This document shows positions 9,136 through 19,309 of a stretch of 64,000 nt of DNA, in pieces. The position numbers and the translations under genes are program-made. Numbering within the stretch: the stretch's first letter is position 1; every line of letters begins with the position of its first letter. The stretch is from Hyphomonadaceae bacterium (GTDB taxonomy: Bacteria > Pseudomonadota > Alphaproteobacteria > Caulobacterales > Hyphomonadaceae). Where the stretch lies: positions 62,001 to 126,000 of the forward strand of contig JADKDU010000005.1 in assembly GCA_016714495.1 (NCBI GenBank), given 5' to 3'. Under the pieces are notes generated by a model. It was not told the origin of the DNA and did not search any database. It was given only the letters and a program-made list of their open reading frames with translations.

Positions 9136-9162
9136 AGCGGCCCCGCCCGAGGCGAGGCCGCT
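9136..9162. terminator. Hairpin after bolA
   Basis: Twelve-base arms AGCGGCCCCGCC and GGCGAGGCCGCT pair with one mismatch around a CGA loop, 22 bases after the bolA stop. There is no T run, so it may act as a 3' stabilising hairpin or a rho-assisted stop. It could also serve the convergent luxR gene. Confidence 0.5.
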
Positions 9163-9284
9163 CAACCCAGGGCCGAAGTCAAGCAAAAACCAGCCCGTTT
9201 CCCGTACGTTATCTGAAATGGGCCGCGTCAGGAGCGCTATCAGGGTTGCCCCCGGATTTGGTCCGCTTCGCCACAAAATCGTTT

Positions 9285-10025
9285 TTACAGGATAAGCTTC
9301 ATTTTGGTCGCAATGCGTATCGCGTCGATCATGTTGCGGGCGTCCAGGCGCCGCAGGATTTCGGTGACGTGGCACTCCACCGTCTTCTCGTGACGCCCCA
9401 TCGCCTGGGCCACCTGCTTGTTGGAAAGCCCCTCAGAGCGCATCAACAGCACTTTGAGCTGCGTCTTTGACAGCTCGCGATTGGCGCCGACTTCCTCGTC
9501 CGCGCCCATTTCCGCCGACATTTTCAGCATCCGCGCCCCTTCATTGGCGAAGACATCAAACGCCATACGCAGCGCCGCCCGCGCCTGCGGCGTCCGCACC
9601 AGCGCCAGCCCGGCCACCATCATGATCGCGACGCCGCCTGAATCGAGCATGACGCGCTTGGTAAAGCCGTCGCGCATGTCGAAATCGCGCGCAATATTCA
9701 TGACCTCGCGCCCCGCCCGGCTCATCACGACGGCGCCGGTGAGCTCGTTCCAGTATCCGTAGGTCCCGCCCCGCATGACGCCCTGGAATACGGGATCGGT
9801 CGCATCGTATCCGCGCGCCAGATAGATCTCGTACCATTGCCGTGAGAGGTTGGAGATCGCCTTGTCGATCACCAGCGATCCCTGTTCGCGACGCAGGAAA
9901 AGGCAGGCGAATTTCGAGGCGCCGACTTCCTGGATCAGGCTTAGAAGGCTAGCTGTCAGCGCCTTGCGCGTCTGCAGCTCAGGCGCCTGCGCAGCAAAGG
10001 CGAGCATTCGCTCGGCAAGCGTCAT
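9285..10025 (-). CDS. LuxR family quorum-sensing regulator (solo)
   Basis: The protein has 246 residues with an N-terminal autoinducer-binding domain (about 20-165) and a C-terminal LuxR/GerE helix-turn-helix (about 180-245; LSKTQLKVLLMRSEGLSNKQ). All six residues conserved in acyl-homoserine-lactone receptors are present: W64, Y68, D77, P78, W92 and G120. Each is offset by exactly seven from the TraR numbering (W57, Y61, D70, P71, W85, G113). This supports real signal binding. No luxI-type synthase gene is in the window, so it looks like a solo regulator that senses a distant synthase or other bacteria. It is transcribed toward bolA. Confidence 0.9.
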   Translation of the reverse strand: MTLAERMLAFAAQAPELQTRKALTASLLSLIQEVGASKFACLFLRREQGSLVIDKAISNLSRQWYEIYLARGYDATDPVFQGVMRGGTYGYWNELTGAVVMSRAGREVMNIARDFDMRDGFTKRVMLDSGGVAIMMVAGLALVRTPQARAALRMAFDVFANEGARMLKMSAEMGADEEVGANRELSKTQLKVLLMRSEGLSNKQVAQAMGRHEKTVECHVTEILRRLDARNMIDAIRIATKMKLIL

Positions 10026-10052
10026 TTGATAGAACCCAACCCAGAGTTAACC

Positions 10053-10069
10053 CCTAGAGATAACCTAGG
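10053..10069. promoter_or_regulatory. Possible operator upstream of luxR
   Basis: The dyad CCTAG-7 bases-CTAGG sits 28 bases upstream of the luxR start, in the short gap before aroB. The size (17 bases) and position suit a site bound by the LuxR dimer itself, though it does not match the classic lux box. This is inference from symmetry only. Confidence 0.3.
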
Positions 10070-10095
10070 CCGGTCAGGTCGATTCCGGAAGGCGT

Positions 10096-11220
10096 TCAGC
10101 CGCCTTTGGCTTCAGCAACAAGGAATTGCTTCAGGGGCGTGAGGTCCGCATCGCGCTGGATGTAGGCCTGACCAATTCCACGCGCGAGAATCAGGGTCAG
10201 TCGCCCATTGCGGGCTTTCTTGTCGTGCGCCATGTGCGCCAGCAATTCATCCGGCTTGTAAGGCCCCCCGCCGAGATCGCTGAGACGGGTCGCAAGGCCC
10301 AGCGCGTTGAGCAGGCGTTCCGCCCGCACCGCATCTTGTCCCGGACACACGCCAAGCTTCACCGAATAGCGCAACGCCATCGCCATGCCGGCGCCGACGC
10401 CCTCGCCGTGCAACAGGCTGGGCCGGTACTCGTTCGCACGCTCAAGCGCGTGTCCGAATGTATGCCCCAAGTTTAACAGCGCCCGCTCGGCCTGCTCTGT
10501 CTCGTCGATCGCCACGATCCGCGCCTTCGACGCGCACGACACGCGCACCGCCTCCGCCAGCGACGGCTTGTCGCCGCCGGCCAGCGCCGCAGCATTCGTC
10601 TCGAGAAAATCGAAGAACGTGGGATCGTCGATCAGTGCATACTTCGCGATCTCGGCCAGCCCCGCATGGCGCTCGCGCACCGGCAACGTATCGAGCACGT
10701 CGAGATCGGCCAGCACCAGCACGGGCTGATGAAACAGCCCCACCATGTTCTTGCCGGCGCGCGAATTGATCGCCGTCTTGCCGCCGACAGAGGAGTCCAC
10801 CTGCGCAAGAAGCGTCGTGGGTATCTGCACGAACCGCGCGCCGCGCTTCAACAATCCCGCCGCAAGTCCGGTAAGATCGCCCACCACGCCGCCGCCGAAG
10901 GCCAAGATCAGGTCGTCCCGCTCCGCGCCGTGCTCGATCAGGTCGCTCAATACATTGTCGAGTTGTCCGAAAGATTTCGATTTTTCGCCCGACGGAACCA
11001 GCGTCGTCTGGAAACTGATCCCAGCCGCCTTGAGGCCTGCGCCCAGCTTGTCGAGATGCAGCCTCGCCACCGTTTCGTCGGCCACCACGAACACGCGGTC
11101 GCGGCCTGCCTTCATCGCCGGACGGATCAGTTCGCCTGCGCGCGCGATCAGTCCTTCCCCGATCAGGATGTCATAGGCCCGCTCGGCCAGTTCGACACGG
11201 ACTGTTTTTACCTCGCTCAT
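10096..11220 (-). CDS. aroB: 3-dehydroquinate synthase
   Basis: AroB converts DAHP to 3-dehydroquinate, the second step of the shikimate pathway, using NAD+ and Zn2+ or Co2+. The 374 residues match the family. Typical signatures are GGGVVGDLTGLAAG (NAD/substrate loop), FVQIPTTLLAQVDSSVGGKT, and LLNLGHTFGHALE with the zinc-binding His; a second His occurs in LLHGEGVGAGM. The start ATG overlaps the aroK stop by four bases, so the two genes are coupled as in most alphaproteobacteria. It works in the cytoplasm. Confidence 0.97.
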   Translation of the reverse strand: MSEVKTVRVELAERAYDILIGEGLIARAGELIRPAMKAGRDRVFVVADETVARLHLDKLGAGLKAAGISFQTTLVPSGEKSKSFGQLDNVLSDLIEHGAERDDLILAFGGGVVGDLTGLAAGLLKRGARFVQIPTTLLAQVDSSVGGKTAINSRAGKNMVGLFHQPVLVLADLDVLDTLPVRERHAGLAEIAKYALIDDPTFFDFLETNAAALAGGDKPSLAEAVRVSCASKARIVAIDETEQAERALLNLGHTFGHALERANEYRPSLLHGEGVGAGMAMALRYSVKLGVCPGQDAVRAERLLNALGLATRLSDLGGGPYKPDELLAHMAHDKKARNGRLTLILARGIGQAYIQRDADLTPLKQFLVAEAKGG

Positions 11221-11798
11221 GCCAGCCCAAGCGCCTCGCGTATCTTCTTCACGGCCTCGCTCGCAGGCGCCTCGCCCGACTCGACCACGATATCCGCCTC
11301 GGCATAGACCGGCGCCCGCGCCGCCGCGAGATCGGCCAGCACCTGTTTCGGGTTATCGCGCTTGAGCAGCGGCCTTGTGTCGCGCCGGCTCACGCGTTTC
11401 CAGATCACTTCCAGGTCGGCGCGCAGCCAGATCGTCGTGGCTTTCTCCTTGAGCAGCGCCCGCGTGTCCGCATCGAGATAGGCGCCGCCGCCCGTCGCCA
11501 GCACGATCGGCGGCCCATTGACCAGCCGTTCGATCACCCTCCGCTCGCCGCGCCGGAATTCAGCTTCGCCCAACCGCGCGAAAATCTCCTGCACGGACAG
11601 GCCTGCGGCCTTCTCGACCTCGTCATCGCTGTCGACGAACCCGGCGCCGAGGCTGTCAGCCAGCTTGCGTCCCACCGTGGACTTTCCGACGCCCATCATT
11701 CCGACAAGCGCAATCGTCCGCTCCAGCCGGCCCCCGCCCGAGGGCGCTGGAGCCGGGTCGGCCTCCCCGCCTTCCGGAGCACTGCCTTGCGCAGACAT
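11217..11798 (-). CDS. aroK: Shikimate kinase
   Basis: AroK phosphorylates shikimate with ATP. The 193-residue protein has the Walker A loop GMMGVGKSTVGRKLA near residues 33-47. DSDDEVEKAAGLSVQEIFARLGE contains the shikimate-binding Asp, followed by the FRRGERRVI Arg and the ATGGGA substrate loop. RDTRPLL is the lid. An N-terminal tail of about 28 Pro/Gly-rich residues precedes the kinase fold and is probably unstructured. The gene leads the aroK-aroB pair and faces away from the xerD group. Confidence 0.96.
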   Translation of the reverse strand: MSAQGSAPEGGEADPAPAPSGGGRLERTIALVGMMGVGKSTVGRKLADSLGAGFVDSDDEVEKAAGLSVQEIFARLGEAEFRRGERRVIERLVNGPPIVLATGGGAYLDADTRALLKEKATTIWLRADLEVIWKRVSRRDTRPLLKRDNPKQVLADLAAARAPVYAEADIVVESGEAPASEAVKKIREALGLA

Positions 11799-11962
11799 GA
11801 CTTGCCCTGTTTCCCGAACCGCCCGCTTATACAGCCCAAGGCTACAGGGGCAATGTTCAGGCCGGCTTTACGGGTTTCCAGCAGCTTCGCGCGCTGGACC
11901 CTGCCCGCCGCGTCTGGTTTCATCGCTTCCGGGCAGCCGAGTTGATTTTCGGAGGAACGGCA

Positions 11963-12184
11963 ATGGCGCGCGGATATGGAAGACGGCGGGGTTCACCCAT
12001 CTCGCCCAAGCTGATCATGATCCTTGCTGGCGTGGCCATCGTGCTGCTCGTTGGCGCGGTCTTCTTCTTCGCTGGACAGGCTGAGTCCCGCAAACCCGAG
12101 CAGATCACCGTCAGTGCGCCGGCCACCAATGTCGGGCCGCAAGCAGAGACGCCCGCGGGGACCGCCAATGCGCCGACGCAGTAA
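11963..12184 (+). CDS. Small single-pass membrane protein
   Basis: The start ATG at 11963 follows GGAGG by about 8 bases, giving 73 residues. A basic N-terminus (GRRRGSPISPK) precedes one transmembrane helix (LIMILAGVAIVLLVGAVFFFAG). The tail is periplasmic and rich in Pro, Ala and Thr. The 3' end overlaps the next gene by 17 bases, suggesting translational coupling. I do not recognise the family. The position between aroK and xerD is shared by small membrane proteins in relatives, from memory. Confidence 0.65.
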   Translation: MARGYGRRRGSPISPKLIMILAGVAIVLLVGAVFFFAGQAESRKPEQITVSAPATNVGPQAETPAGTANAPTQ

Positions 12185-13856
12185 AACGCTCGCAGCAACA
12201 TTGGCCTTCGCGATCGCCGCGGGCCTCGTTTCGCCCGCCGTTTCTCAGCAGGTCGCTTCTGCGCCGCTCAGTCAGGTCGACGCGTGGGGCGTCGGCTGGC
12301 TCGCCGCGGCGGACGGTGCGATCCCGACCGCCTTCTGGAGCAACACCACCGGCGATGCGCTCGCCCCCATCTTTACCAGCATCCAGCCGAAGGATCTGTC
12401 GCCCGCAGCCCGCGCACTGCTTCGCCGCATCGTGCTGTCGCGCGCCAAGGCGCCTGCAGACAGTGCTACGCTCACGCCCGAACGCGTCCGCCTGATGGAA
12501 CTGCTCGGCGAGGCGGCGCACGCAGCCGACCTGCGCAAACGCTACGCCGAAACCGACTGGGGCAAATCCGGCGAACGGCTTGGCGTCGAGATCGATCTCG
12601 TTAACGGAAAGAAGGATGCGTGCAGCCGCACCGCAGGCAAGCCCGCCGCTGACCGCAGCTGGATGCCTGTCCGCGCCCTATGCGCCACGCTTAATGGCGA
12701 CATCAATGCCGCCAACCTCGCGCTCGAACAGATCGCCGCGACCGATGAAGCCTTCGGCGTCTGGCTTATGGCCGCCACTGGCGCGATGACAGCGCCCGAC
12801 GCGAAGAAGCCCGAAGGCCGCTACGCCTCCGCCTTCGAAGCCGCCGTTTCAGTCGCCGCCAAACTCTCCGTTCCCGCCAATGCCATGGCCGCCGCACCGG
12901 CAGATGCAGCAGCCGCGATCGTTCTTAATCCCGACGCGACGCTCGAACAGAAACGCGCCGCCCTGCGCCCCGCCCTAGATGGCGGCCGCATCAAGTCATC
13001 CGATGTGCTCGCGGTCCTCACCGCCAAGGACGAAACGCCCAGTGTGAAACCGGCCAGCACGCGCGGCGCGCCAACGCGCCCCGACCTGCTCGCCGCCGCC
13101 CTCGCCAGCTTCGCCACCGCCGACGCCAAGCCGGATGCACGCGCCAAGGCCTATTCCGACGCTCTCAGGTCGGCCGAGACATCTTCCGACGCACGCCTCG
13201 CCGCCTTCGCGCTCGCTGACCCGATTAAGGCGTTGCCGAAGAACGAGCTCACCGCCCCGCAGGCGGAGACCTTTGCTCGCGCCTCGCTATTCGCTGGCGA
13301 CGCCAAGCAGGCGGCTGACTGGCGCATGCTGATGGCCACGCTGCCCGCCGAAGTCGCCGACGCATGGGCTGGCGCCCGCATCGACCTGCTTCTCTCCTAC
13401 GCCGGCGCCACGAACGAAAAGCCCGGCGCCATCCTCGATCGCCTGATCGCCGCCGCACCGGCGCCCGCTCCGACCGAGGCCGGCAAGCCCACCCCGAAAT
13501 CCGCAACGCCGGTCGACAAGCAGCTAGATCTCCGCCGCATCGAGAACGCCCGCGCGCTGTTCCTATACGCCGGTACAGGCCGCGACCTGTCGCCCGCGCA
13601 ACGCGCGCTCCTGGCCACACAGCGCACCGCAGGCCGCGGCGTCTCGGACGCCGCCATCGCCCGCATCGTTTCCGCCGCCGATCAGGACGCAGACGGGGAA
13701 GCCGCTCTTGCCATCATCGCCCAGATCGGCGCGGACCCATCCGCCGTCTCCTTCGCCGGCCTCTCGGACCTGCTCGCCCAGCTCCGCCGTATCGGCCTGG
13801 AAAAAGACGCCGACGCCCTCGCGCTGGAAGCGTTGCAGGTATGGAAGGCGCTTTAG
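12168..13856 (+). CDS. Secreted helical repeat protein of unknown function
   Basis: The ATG at 12168 begins a signal peptide (basic MRRRSKT, hydrophobic core, ending SPAVSQQ), giving a 562-residue exported protein. The rest is rich in Ala and looks like packed helical hairpins, as in TPR-like solenoids. A Pro/Ala/Thr-rich linker lies near residues 430-450. There are only a few Cys (DACSRT and RALCATL), possibly a disulphide pair. It overlaps the upstream small membrane protein gene by 17 bases and is followed 43 bases later by xerD. I do not recognise the family and give no function. Confidence 0.7.
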   Translation: MRRRSKTLAATLAFAIAAGLVSPAVSQQVASAPLSQVDAWGVGWLAAADGAIPTAFWSNTTGDALAPIFTSIQPKDLSPAARALLRRIVLSRAKAPADSATLTPERVRLMELLGEAAHAADLRKRYAETDWGKSGERLGVEIDLVNGKKDACSRTAGKPAADRSWMPVRALCATLNGDINAANLALEQIAATDEAFGVWLMAATGAMTAPDAKKPEGRYASAFEAAVSVAAKLSVPANAMAAAPADAAAAIVLNPDATLEQKRAALRPALDGGRIKSSDVLAVLTAKDETPSVKPASTRGAPTRPDLLAAALASFATADAKPDARAKAYSDALRSAETSSDARLAAFALADPIKALPKNELTAPQAETFARASLFAGDAKQAADWRMLMATLPAEVADAWAGARIDLLLSYAGATNEKPGAILDRLIAAAPAPAPTEAGKPTPKSATPVDKQLDLRRIENARALFLYAGTGRDLSPAQRALLATQRTAGRGVSDAAIARIVSAADQDADGEAALAIIAQIGADPSAVSFAGLSDLLAQLRRIGLEKDADALALEALQVWKAL

Positions 13857-13899
13857 GCGCATCAACTTCCCATAAACACCTCCGCGCCACTGTCAGCCC

Positions 13900-14817
13900 A
13901 TGCTCGACACGCGCCGCATTGAAGCCTTCCTCGACACACTCCGCGCCGAACGCGGCGCCGCCGACAACACGATCGAGGCCTATCGCCGAGATCTCGAGGA
14001 CGCGTCCGAATTCCTGCGCGCGAACCGCACCTCGCTTGTCGACGCCGGCGAGCGAGATCTCTCCGCCTTTGTCCGCGACCTGCACGAGCGCGGCATGTCC
14101 GCCGCCACTGTTTCGCGCCGCCTCTCCGCCCTGCGCCGCTTCTTCCGCTTCCAGCTCGGCGACAACGAGCGCCAGGACAATCCGACCTCACGCCTCGACG
14201 GCCCGACTTTCCGCCGCGACCCGCCCGACGTGCTCTCGCGCGAAGAAGTCAGCAGCCTGATCGCAGCCGCGGAAGGCCCCGAGCCATCCGACCTGCGCAC
14301 CATGTGCCTGATTGAGTTGCTCTACGGCGCCGGCCTGCGCGCCTCTGAATGCTGCGATCTGCCGCTGTCATCGCTGCCCGCGCCCACCACCACAGTGCTC
14401 ATCGTGCGCGGCAAGGGCGACAAGGAACGCATCACCCCGCTCGGCAAGCCCGCGCTTGCCGCGCTCAAGAACTACATGGCCGTGCGCGAAACCTTCCTGC
14501 CGAAATCCGCCATCCGCAACACCGCCATGCGCTATGTCTTCCCATCACGCGGCGCCGGCGGCCGCATCACACGCCGCCGCCTCGGCCAGATCCTCGAAGA
14601 CCTCGCAGTGAAAGCCGGCATCGCCTCGGAACGCGTCACGCCTCACGCCCTGCGTCATGCTTTCGCGACGCACCTGCTCTCCGGCGGCGCGGACCTCCGC
14701 GCCGTGCAGCTCCTGCTCGGCCACGCCGACATCTCGACGACGCAGATCTACACCCATGTCGTCACCGACGAACTGCGCGACCTCCTCGAAGCCGCCCACC
14801 CGATGGCCAGGGCGTAA
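13900..14817 (+). CDS. xerD: Tyrosine recombinase XerD
   Basis: XerD, with XerC, resolves chromosome dimers at dif under FtsK control. The 305-residue protein has the N-terminal SAM-like DNA-binding domain (about 1-95) and the catalytic domain. All active-site residues are present: R147 (GAGLRASE), K172 (RGKGDKE), H249 and R252 (PHALRHAFATH), H275 (LLGHADIS) and the nucleophile Y284 (TTQIYTH). The gene faces away from aroK-aroB, a classic alphaproteobacterial layout, which favours housekeeping XerD over a mobile-element integrase. Confidence 0.93.
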   Translation: MLDTRRIEAFLDTLRAERGAADNTIEAYRRDLEDASEFLRANRTSLVDAGERDLSAFVRDLHERGMSAATVSRRLSALRRFFRFQLGDNERQDNPTSRLDGPTFRRDPPDVLSREEVSSLIAAAEGPEPSDLRTMCLIELLYGAGLRASECCDLPLSSLPAPTTTVLIVRGKGDKERITPLGKPALAALKNYMAVRETFLPKSAIRNTAMRYVFPSRGAGGRITRRRLGQILEDLAVKAGIASERVTPHALRHAFATHLLSGGADLRAVQLLLGHADISTTQIYTHVVTDELRDLLEAAHPMARA

Positions 14818-14955
14818 GCTGCTCATCACGGCGGCGCCTGCTGCAAGCGCCTGCATGGCTGCTTGCCACCTCACCTGCCGCCGCTAATGTCCCGCGCAAG
14901 CTGGGGCCTTCGCCATGAGCCGATTCTTGCTGCTAACGCCGAAACGGGCCGTGAC

Positions 14956-16149
14956 ATGACCCGTCACACAGCGGTCGGATTTGTGACGCTCGCCGCGCTT
15001 GGCGGTTGCAGCCTGCCGTCAATGCCCTCGCTGCCTTCCCTGCCGATGCTGTCTTCAGCGCCAAAGGCCATCTGCGCCGGCGCAGGCCTGACGATCGACG
15101 CTGACTTCCCAGCCGCCGGCCGTCATGATTGTGTCATCGGGCCGGATGGCGATGTCGTCGTCGCCGTCGATCATGAGCCGACGCTGGTGGAAGGCATCAA
15201 CCCCAGCCCTTGGTTCGCCTTCCGCATCACATCGGACGCGGCGCGTCAGGTATCGATCACGCTGGACTACACCGACTACAATCACCGCTATGCGCCTTTT
15301 GTCAGCGGCGACGGCCGCGCATGGACCGCACTGCCCGCTGGCAGCGTCACGCTCAACGATCGCAAGACGCGCGCAACCGTCACACTCAACTTGCCGCAAG
15401 GCGCATCATGGATTGCCGGCCAACCGCTCTCGCCGTCGGACGACAACATTGCCTGGACGCGCAACGCCCTCAACGGCCGAGGCTTCGACGAAACGCGCTA
15501 TGGCGATTCGCTCGAAGGCCGCCCGCTCGTCGGCTTTGTCGGCGGCGGCGGCATTGACGCCATGGTCGTTCTCACGCGCCAGCACCCGCCCGAGACCAGC
15601 GGCCAGGAAGCCTATCGCGGCTTCCTTGATCGCCTGCTCAGCCGCAATGACGATACCGCGAAAGTCTTCCGCGCCCGCCACCGCATCATAATAGCGCCGA
15701 TGCCAAACCCTGATGGCGTCGACGGCGGCTATTGGCGCCTCAACGCCGGCGGCATGGACCTCAATCGCGACTGGATGAAACTCACCCAGCCGGAAACGAA
15801 GGCTCTTTCGGCCTGGATCGTGAAGGAAGTGGGCGGCCGCAAGGTCGTGTCGATGATGGATTTCCATTCGACCGACAAGACGGTGATCTACGCCCCGCCC
15901 CTCGCCTCGCCTTCGCCGACGATTGACTTCCTGCCCGCGCTGAAAGCGAAATTCGACACGACGCTCAACCAGCCGCCGGAATGGAGCTATGCCCACAACG
16001 CCAATAGCGGCAATTCGAAAAGCTGGGCTCTCGAAACGCTGAAAGCCCCCGGCATCACCGTCGAACTCTGGGACCAGATTCCCACAGCCGAAGCCCGCGC
16101 CCTGGGCGCCGCCGCCGCCGACGCGCTCGTCGAATACTTCGCGAAATAG
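14956..16149 (+). CDS. M14-type zinc carboxypeptidase lipoprotein
   Basis: From the ATG at 14956 the protein has 397 residues and a lipobox (LAALGGC). An earlier ATG at 14887 is possible but would put non-hydrophobic residues ahead of the signal. An N-terminal beta domain precedes the peptidase fold. Zinc ligands fit the M14 pattern: H210 and E213 in RQHPPETSG, and the His in MDFHSTDKT. PMPNPDGVDGGYWR and DLNRDW carry the substrate-binding Asn-Arg pair. ITVELWD supplies the catalytic Glu. It probably trims peptides or peptidoglycan stems in the periplasm. Confidence 0.8.
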   Translation: MTRHTAVGFVTLAALGGCSLPSMPSLPSLPMLSSAPKAICAGAGLTIDADFPAAGRHDCVIGPDGDVVVAVDHEPTLVEGINPSPWFAFRITSDAARQVSITLDYTDYNHRYAPFVSGDGRAWTALPAGSVTLNDRKTRATVTLNLPQGASWIAGQPLSPSDDNIAWTRNALNGRGFDETRYGDSLEGRPLVGFVGGGGIDAMVVLTRQHPPETSGQEAYRGFLDRLLSRNDDTAKVFRARHRIIIAPMPNPDGVDGGYWRLNAGGMDLNRDWMKLTQPETKALSAWIVKEVGGRKVVSMMDFHSTDKTVIYAPPLASPSPTIDFLPALKAKFDTTLNQPPEWSYAHNANSGNSKSWALETLKAPGITVELWDQIPTAEARALGAAAADALVEYFAK

Positions 16150-19100
16150 TTAGAACGTCTTGCGCACGTTCACATAGAGAAAACGGCCCTGCGCGCTATG
16201 CAGATCGCCGAGATAGCCGAAATTGGTGTCAGCGAGAGGCGGTCTCGTTCGTGATATTCCGCGCGCCGATTCGCAGCCGCAGCGGTTTGTCGGTGTCATG
16301 CCCGATCTCGTACTGCACGTAGAGATTGTGCGTCTGATACTCTTCGATGATCCACGGCTGATTGTTCAGCAGGTTAAAGTCGTCATAGACGTCGCCGACA
16401 TAGGAGGTGAACCAGCCAGCGCCCCACCCATCCATCCGCCAGGTCAGGGATGAGGTGTAGCGCCATTCCGGCCGCCCGAAATCGCGCACGAGATCGCCCT
16501 GTCCGCCCACCGAAAGCTGTGACGGAATCAGACCGCTGGCTGACGCCTCATTGATGACCACGCCATTCGCCGAAACACCCTGGTAGAATTTGTCGAGCAG
16601 CGCCGCATTCAATCGGAATGAGAAGTCGCCCGCAGGCGTGTCTTCCAGATCATAATAGAGCCCGAAGTCCCAGCCCTGCACGGTCCGCGCATCGAGGTTG
16701 AGATAATCGTCGTCGACGAACAGGATATCTCCCACCGGCGTGAGCCCTGTTCCGAGAAACGCAGCGTCGTCGCCGGCGTCCGCCGCCGCGCGCACGATGG
16801 CAGGATTCGACCCACCGTTCAGGCGCAACACGTAGTCGAGCAGGATCTGGTTGTCGTCGCCGAAAATCCCGATGACATTGTCCTGCTCGATACGCCACCA
16901 GTCGGCCGTGACCGACACCTTGCCCCAGTCAGGCGGCAGGAACGTGCCATCGAACACAAAGCCGTAGGTCATGTTGGTCGACTCTTCCGGCTCCAGCGAC
17001 GCGCTGCCTGCCCGGCTCGAAATCACCGACTGTGATGAACCCGCCACTGTCGCACAGGCCGTCGTAAAAGATGGCGGCGGCGTGCCCGCATTACGCGCCT
17101 GTCGCACAGCCGCCTCGCAGCGGATGAAATCCGTACGTACATTCGAGCGCTGCAGCCCGGCCTCATACTGCTGTTGCAGGTTCGGCGCGCGAAAACCTTC
17201 CGACCAGGCTGAACGCACCAGCATCCAGTCGAACGGCCGCCAGGACAGCGCGACCTTCGGCTTGGTCACTGATCCGAACGTGTCGAAACTCTCGTAGCGC
17301 AGAGCGAGCTGCATATCGACAGCCTGCACGAACGGCACATTCATCTCTGGCGAGACCAGCGGCACGGCGAATTCGGCATAGGCCGACTGCACGTCGCGCT
17401 TGCCCTTGGTGTCGAGCGAGCCCGAATTGCCCAGCAGGTCGTTGGTCGTAAGCCCGCTGACGCTGTCTGTGAATTTGATCGTGCCGTCCTGACGTGGATC
17501 GCGATCGTCCTTGAACGTCTCACGACGCAGTTCAACGCCAACCGCGGCGCCGATATCGCCCGCCCAGATCGACAGCAGATCCGGCCGCGACAGTTTCAGG
17601 TCCCATGAAGCGATCGATGTCTGGTTGCGCCGGAAAACATCAACCGTGACGTCATCGATCGTCGCTGCCGCCGTCGGCGTGCAATCGCCATTCGCCAGAT
17701 TGCCGATGCAGCCGCCATTGAAGGGGTTGTACGCATCCGGGGTCGAGCGCGCGAGCGCCGCCTGGAACAGTGTGTTGGAGATGCGGTTCTCTTTGTCTTC
17801 GGTATTGGCCTGCGAATAAAGGATCGCGGATTCCCAATCCCAGTCCGCAACGCCTCCGCGGAGGCCAAGCAGCGCCCGACCCGACAGGTTCTCGACTTCG
17901 GTCTTGCGGGCGCCCGCATCTACGGGACGATAGCCGATAAGCGAGATCGCTAGCCCGCCCGCCGGCGCGTTCGTTCCCGCCAGCCGGCTCGGCGACCCGA
18001 CAGGGCCAAACGGGTTGTAGTAGTTCGTGGCCGGGATCACGATCGGCACGGCGCCCAGCATCGGCGCCTGTTCGCGATAGCCGACCGATTTCGCCATATA
18101 CCCGCCCAGCTCGCTGAAGAGTTCCAGTCCGCCGTCGAACTCATGATTGAGAAAGACGAACGCGTTGTAGCGATCCACGCCGTTCGTGACCGTAGTCACA
18201 TCATTGACGTCGTAGCGCAGCTCGTTGTCGCGCGTGGATCCGTTCGTTACGTCAGGAATTCGCCCGTTAGGATTTTGTTGGGAGACTGGATCAGCCGGCG
18301 CCAACGTCCAAAGGCTGTTGTCGACGCAAACTCCGTTGCCGAGTTGAACGCGACAGCCAGGCAACGAGTTGGGCTGAACATGGAAGCGACCGGAACTGTC
18401 TGACACCGCTACGCCGTTCACAGTGAGATTGCCTGCTGCGACGCGATCAAACCCGCCCCATGCCGACGTGGTCGACGTATTGTTGAACCCCGCAGACGCA
18501 TTCACATTGTTGCGCCAGGCCGCTGGCAGCTGTGACCGTAGATCCGCATTCGCACTGAACGGACGCTCCGACGCATAGATCGGATCGCGCCCCAGATAAG
18601 ATGCAAACATCGACACATTGGTGCGGTCGTCGTTGAAATTAACACCATACTCCAGCGAAGCAGACCGCTCAGTCGAGTGAACTCCTTCCTCGCTGCCGAA
18701 ATTCAGCTCCGCCGTCAGCCCCTCGAAGTCGCTCCTGAGGACCGTGTTGACCACGCCTGCCACGGCGTCGGCGCCATAGATGGCCGACGCACCGTCCAAC
18801 AGCACCTCCACCCGGCTCAACCCGGCAGTGGGAATGGCATTGGTGTTGACCGTCACCACCGGCACGAGGTTTTCCGCCTGTGTCCCGGGATGGTTGACCA
18901 TCCGCCGGCCGTTCAGAAGCACCAACGTATTTCCCGTGCCAAGAGCACGGAGGTTGATGGACGCGGTGTCTCCGCGCGCATCGTTTACTCCTCCCACCGT
19001 CCGCGTTGTATTGAAGGCGACATCGCCCAGTTGCGGAATGGAACGAAAAACATCGTCGCCCGAAGTGGCGGCGATAGCGTCGAGTTCCTCCTCGCCAACC

Positions 19101-19309
19101 ACCGTAACCGGCAGACCCTCAGTCGGCTGGGCGCCGGTGATCTGGGAGCCGACCACGACCACCACGTCGCGGCCCTCTTCCGGCGGCTCGCTGGCCGGAG
19201 CGCCCTGCTGGGCGTACGCGGAACCGGCGAAAACCATCGCCGTGGACGCCAGCAACAGGACACGAATGCTTGATGGCTGGATGCGCGATCCAGTTCCCGG
19301 ATTAAACAT
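16150..19309 (-). CDS. TonB-dependent receptor, 3' frameshift
   Basis: This is a large outer-membrane TonB-dependent receptor of about 1,050 residues, of the type with long plug and many extracellular loops. It starts at 19309 with a signal peptide ending AGSAYAQ after GGGGAG. Plug-domain features are the TonB-box-like VVVVGSQI, the plug segment RSIPQLGD, and LRALGTGNTLVLLNGRR. The in-frame product stops at 16229 after NITNETASR. However, the next frame continues to 16150 with the typical receptor ending: FGYLGDLHS and FLYVNVRKTF, terminal Phe included. One extra base (or two missing) near 16240-16245 therefore separates the last beta strand. Ligand unknown. Confidence 0.88.

Noticed and set aside
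13900..14817. The tyrosine recombinase as an integrase of a mobile element
   Set aside because: Sequence and the aroK-aroB neighbourhood fit housekeeping XerD; no attachment repeats or element genes flank it.
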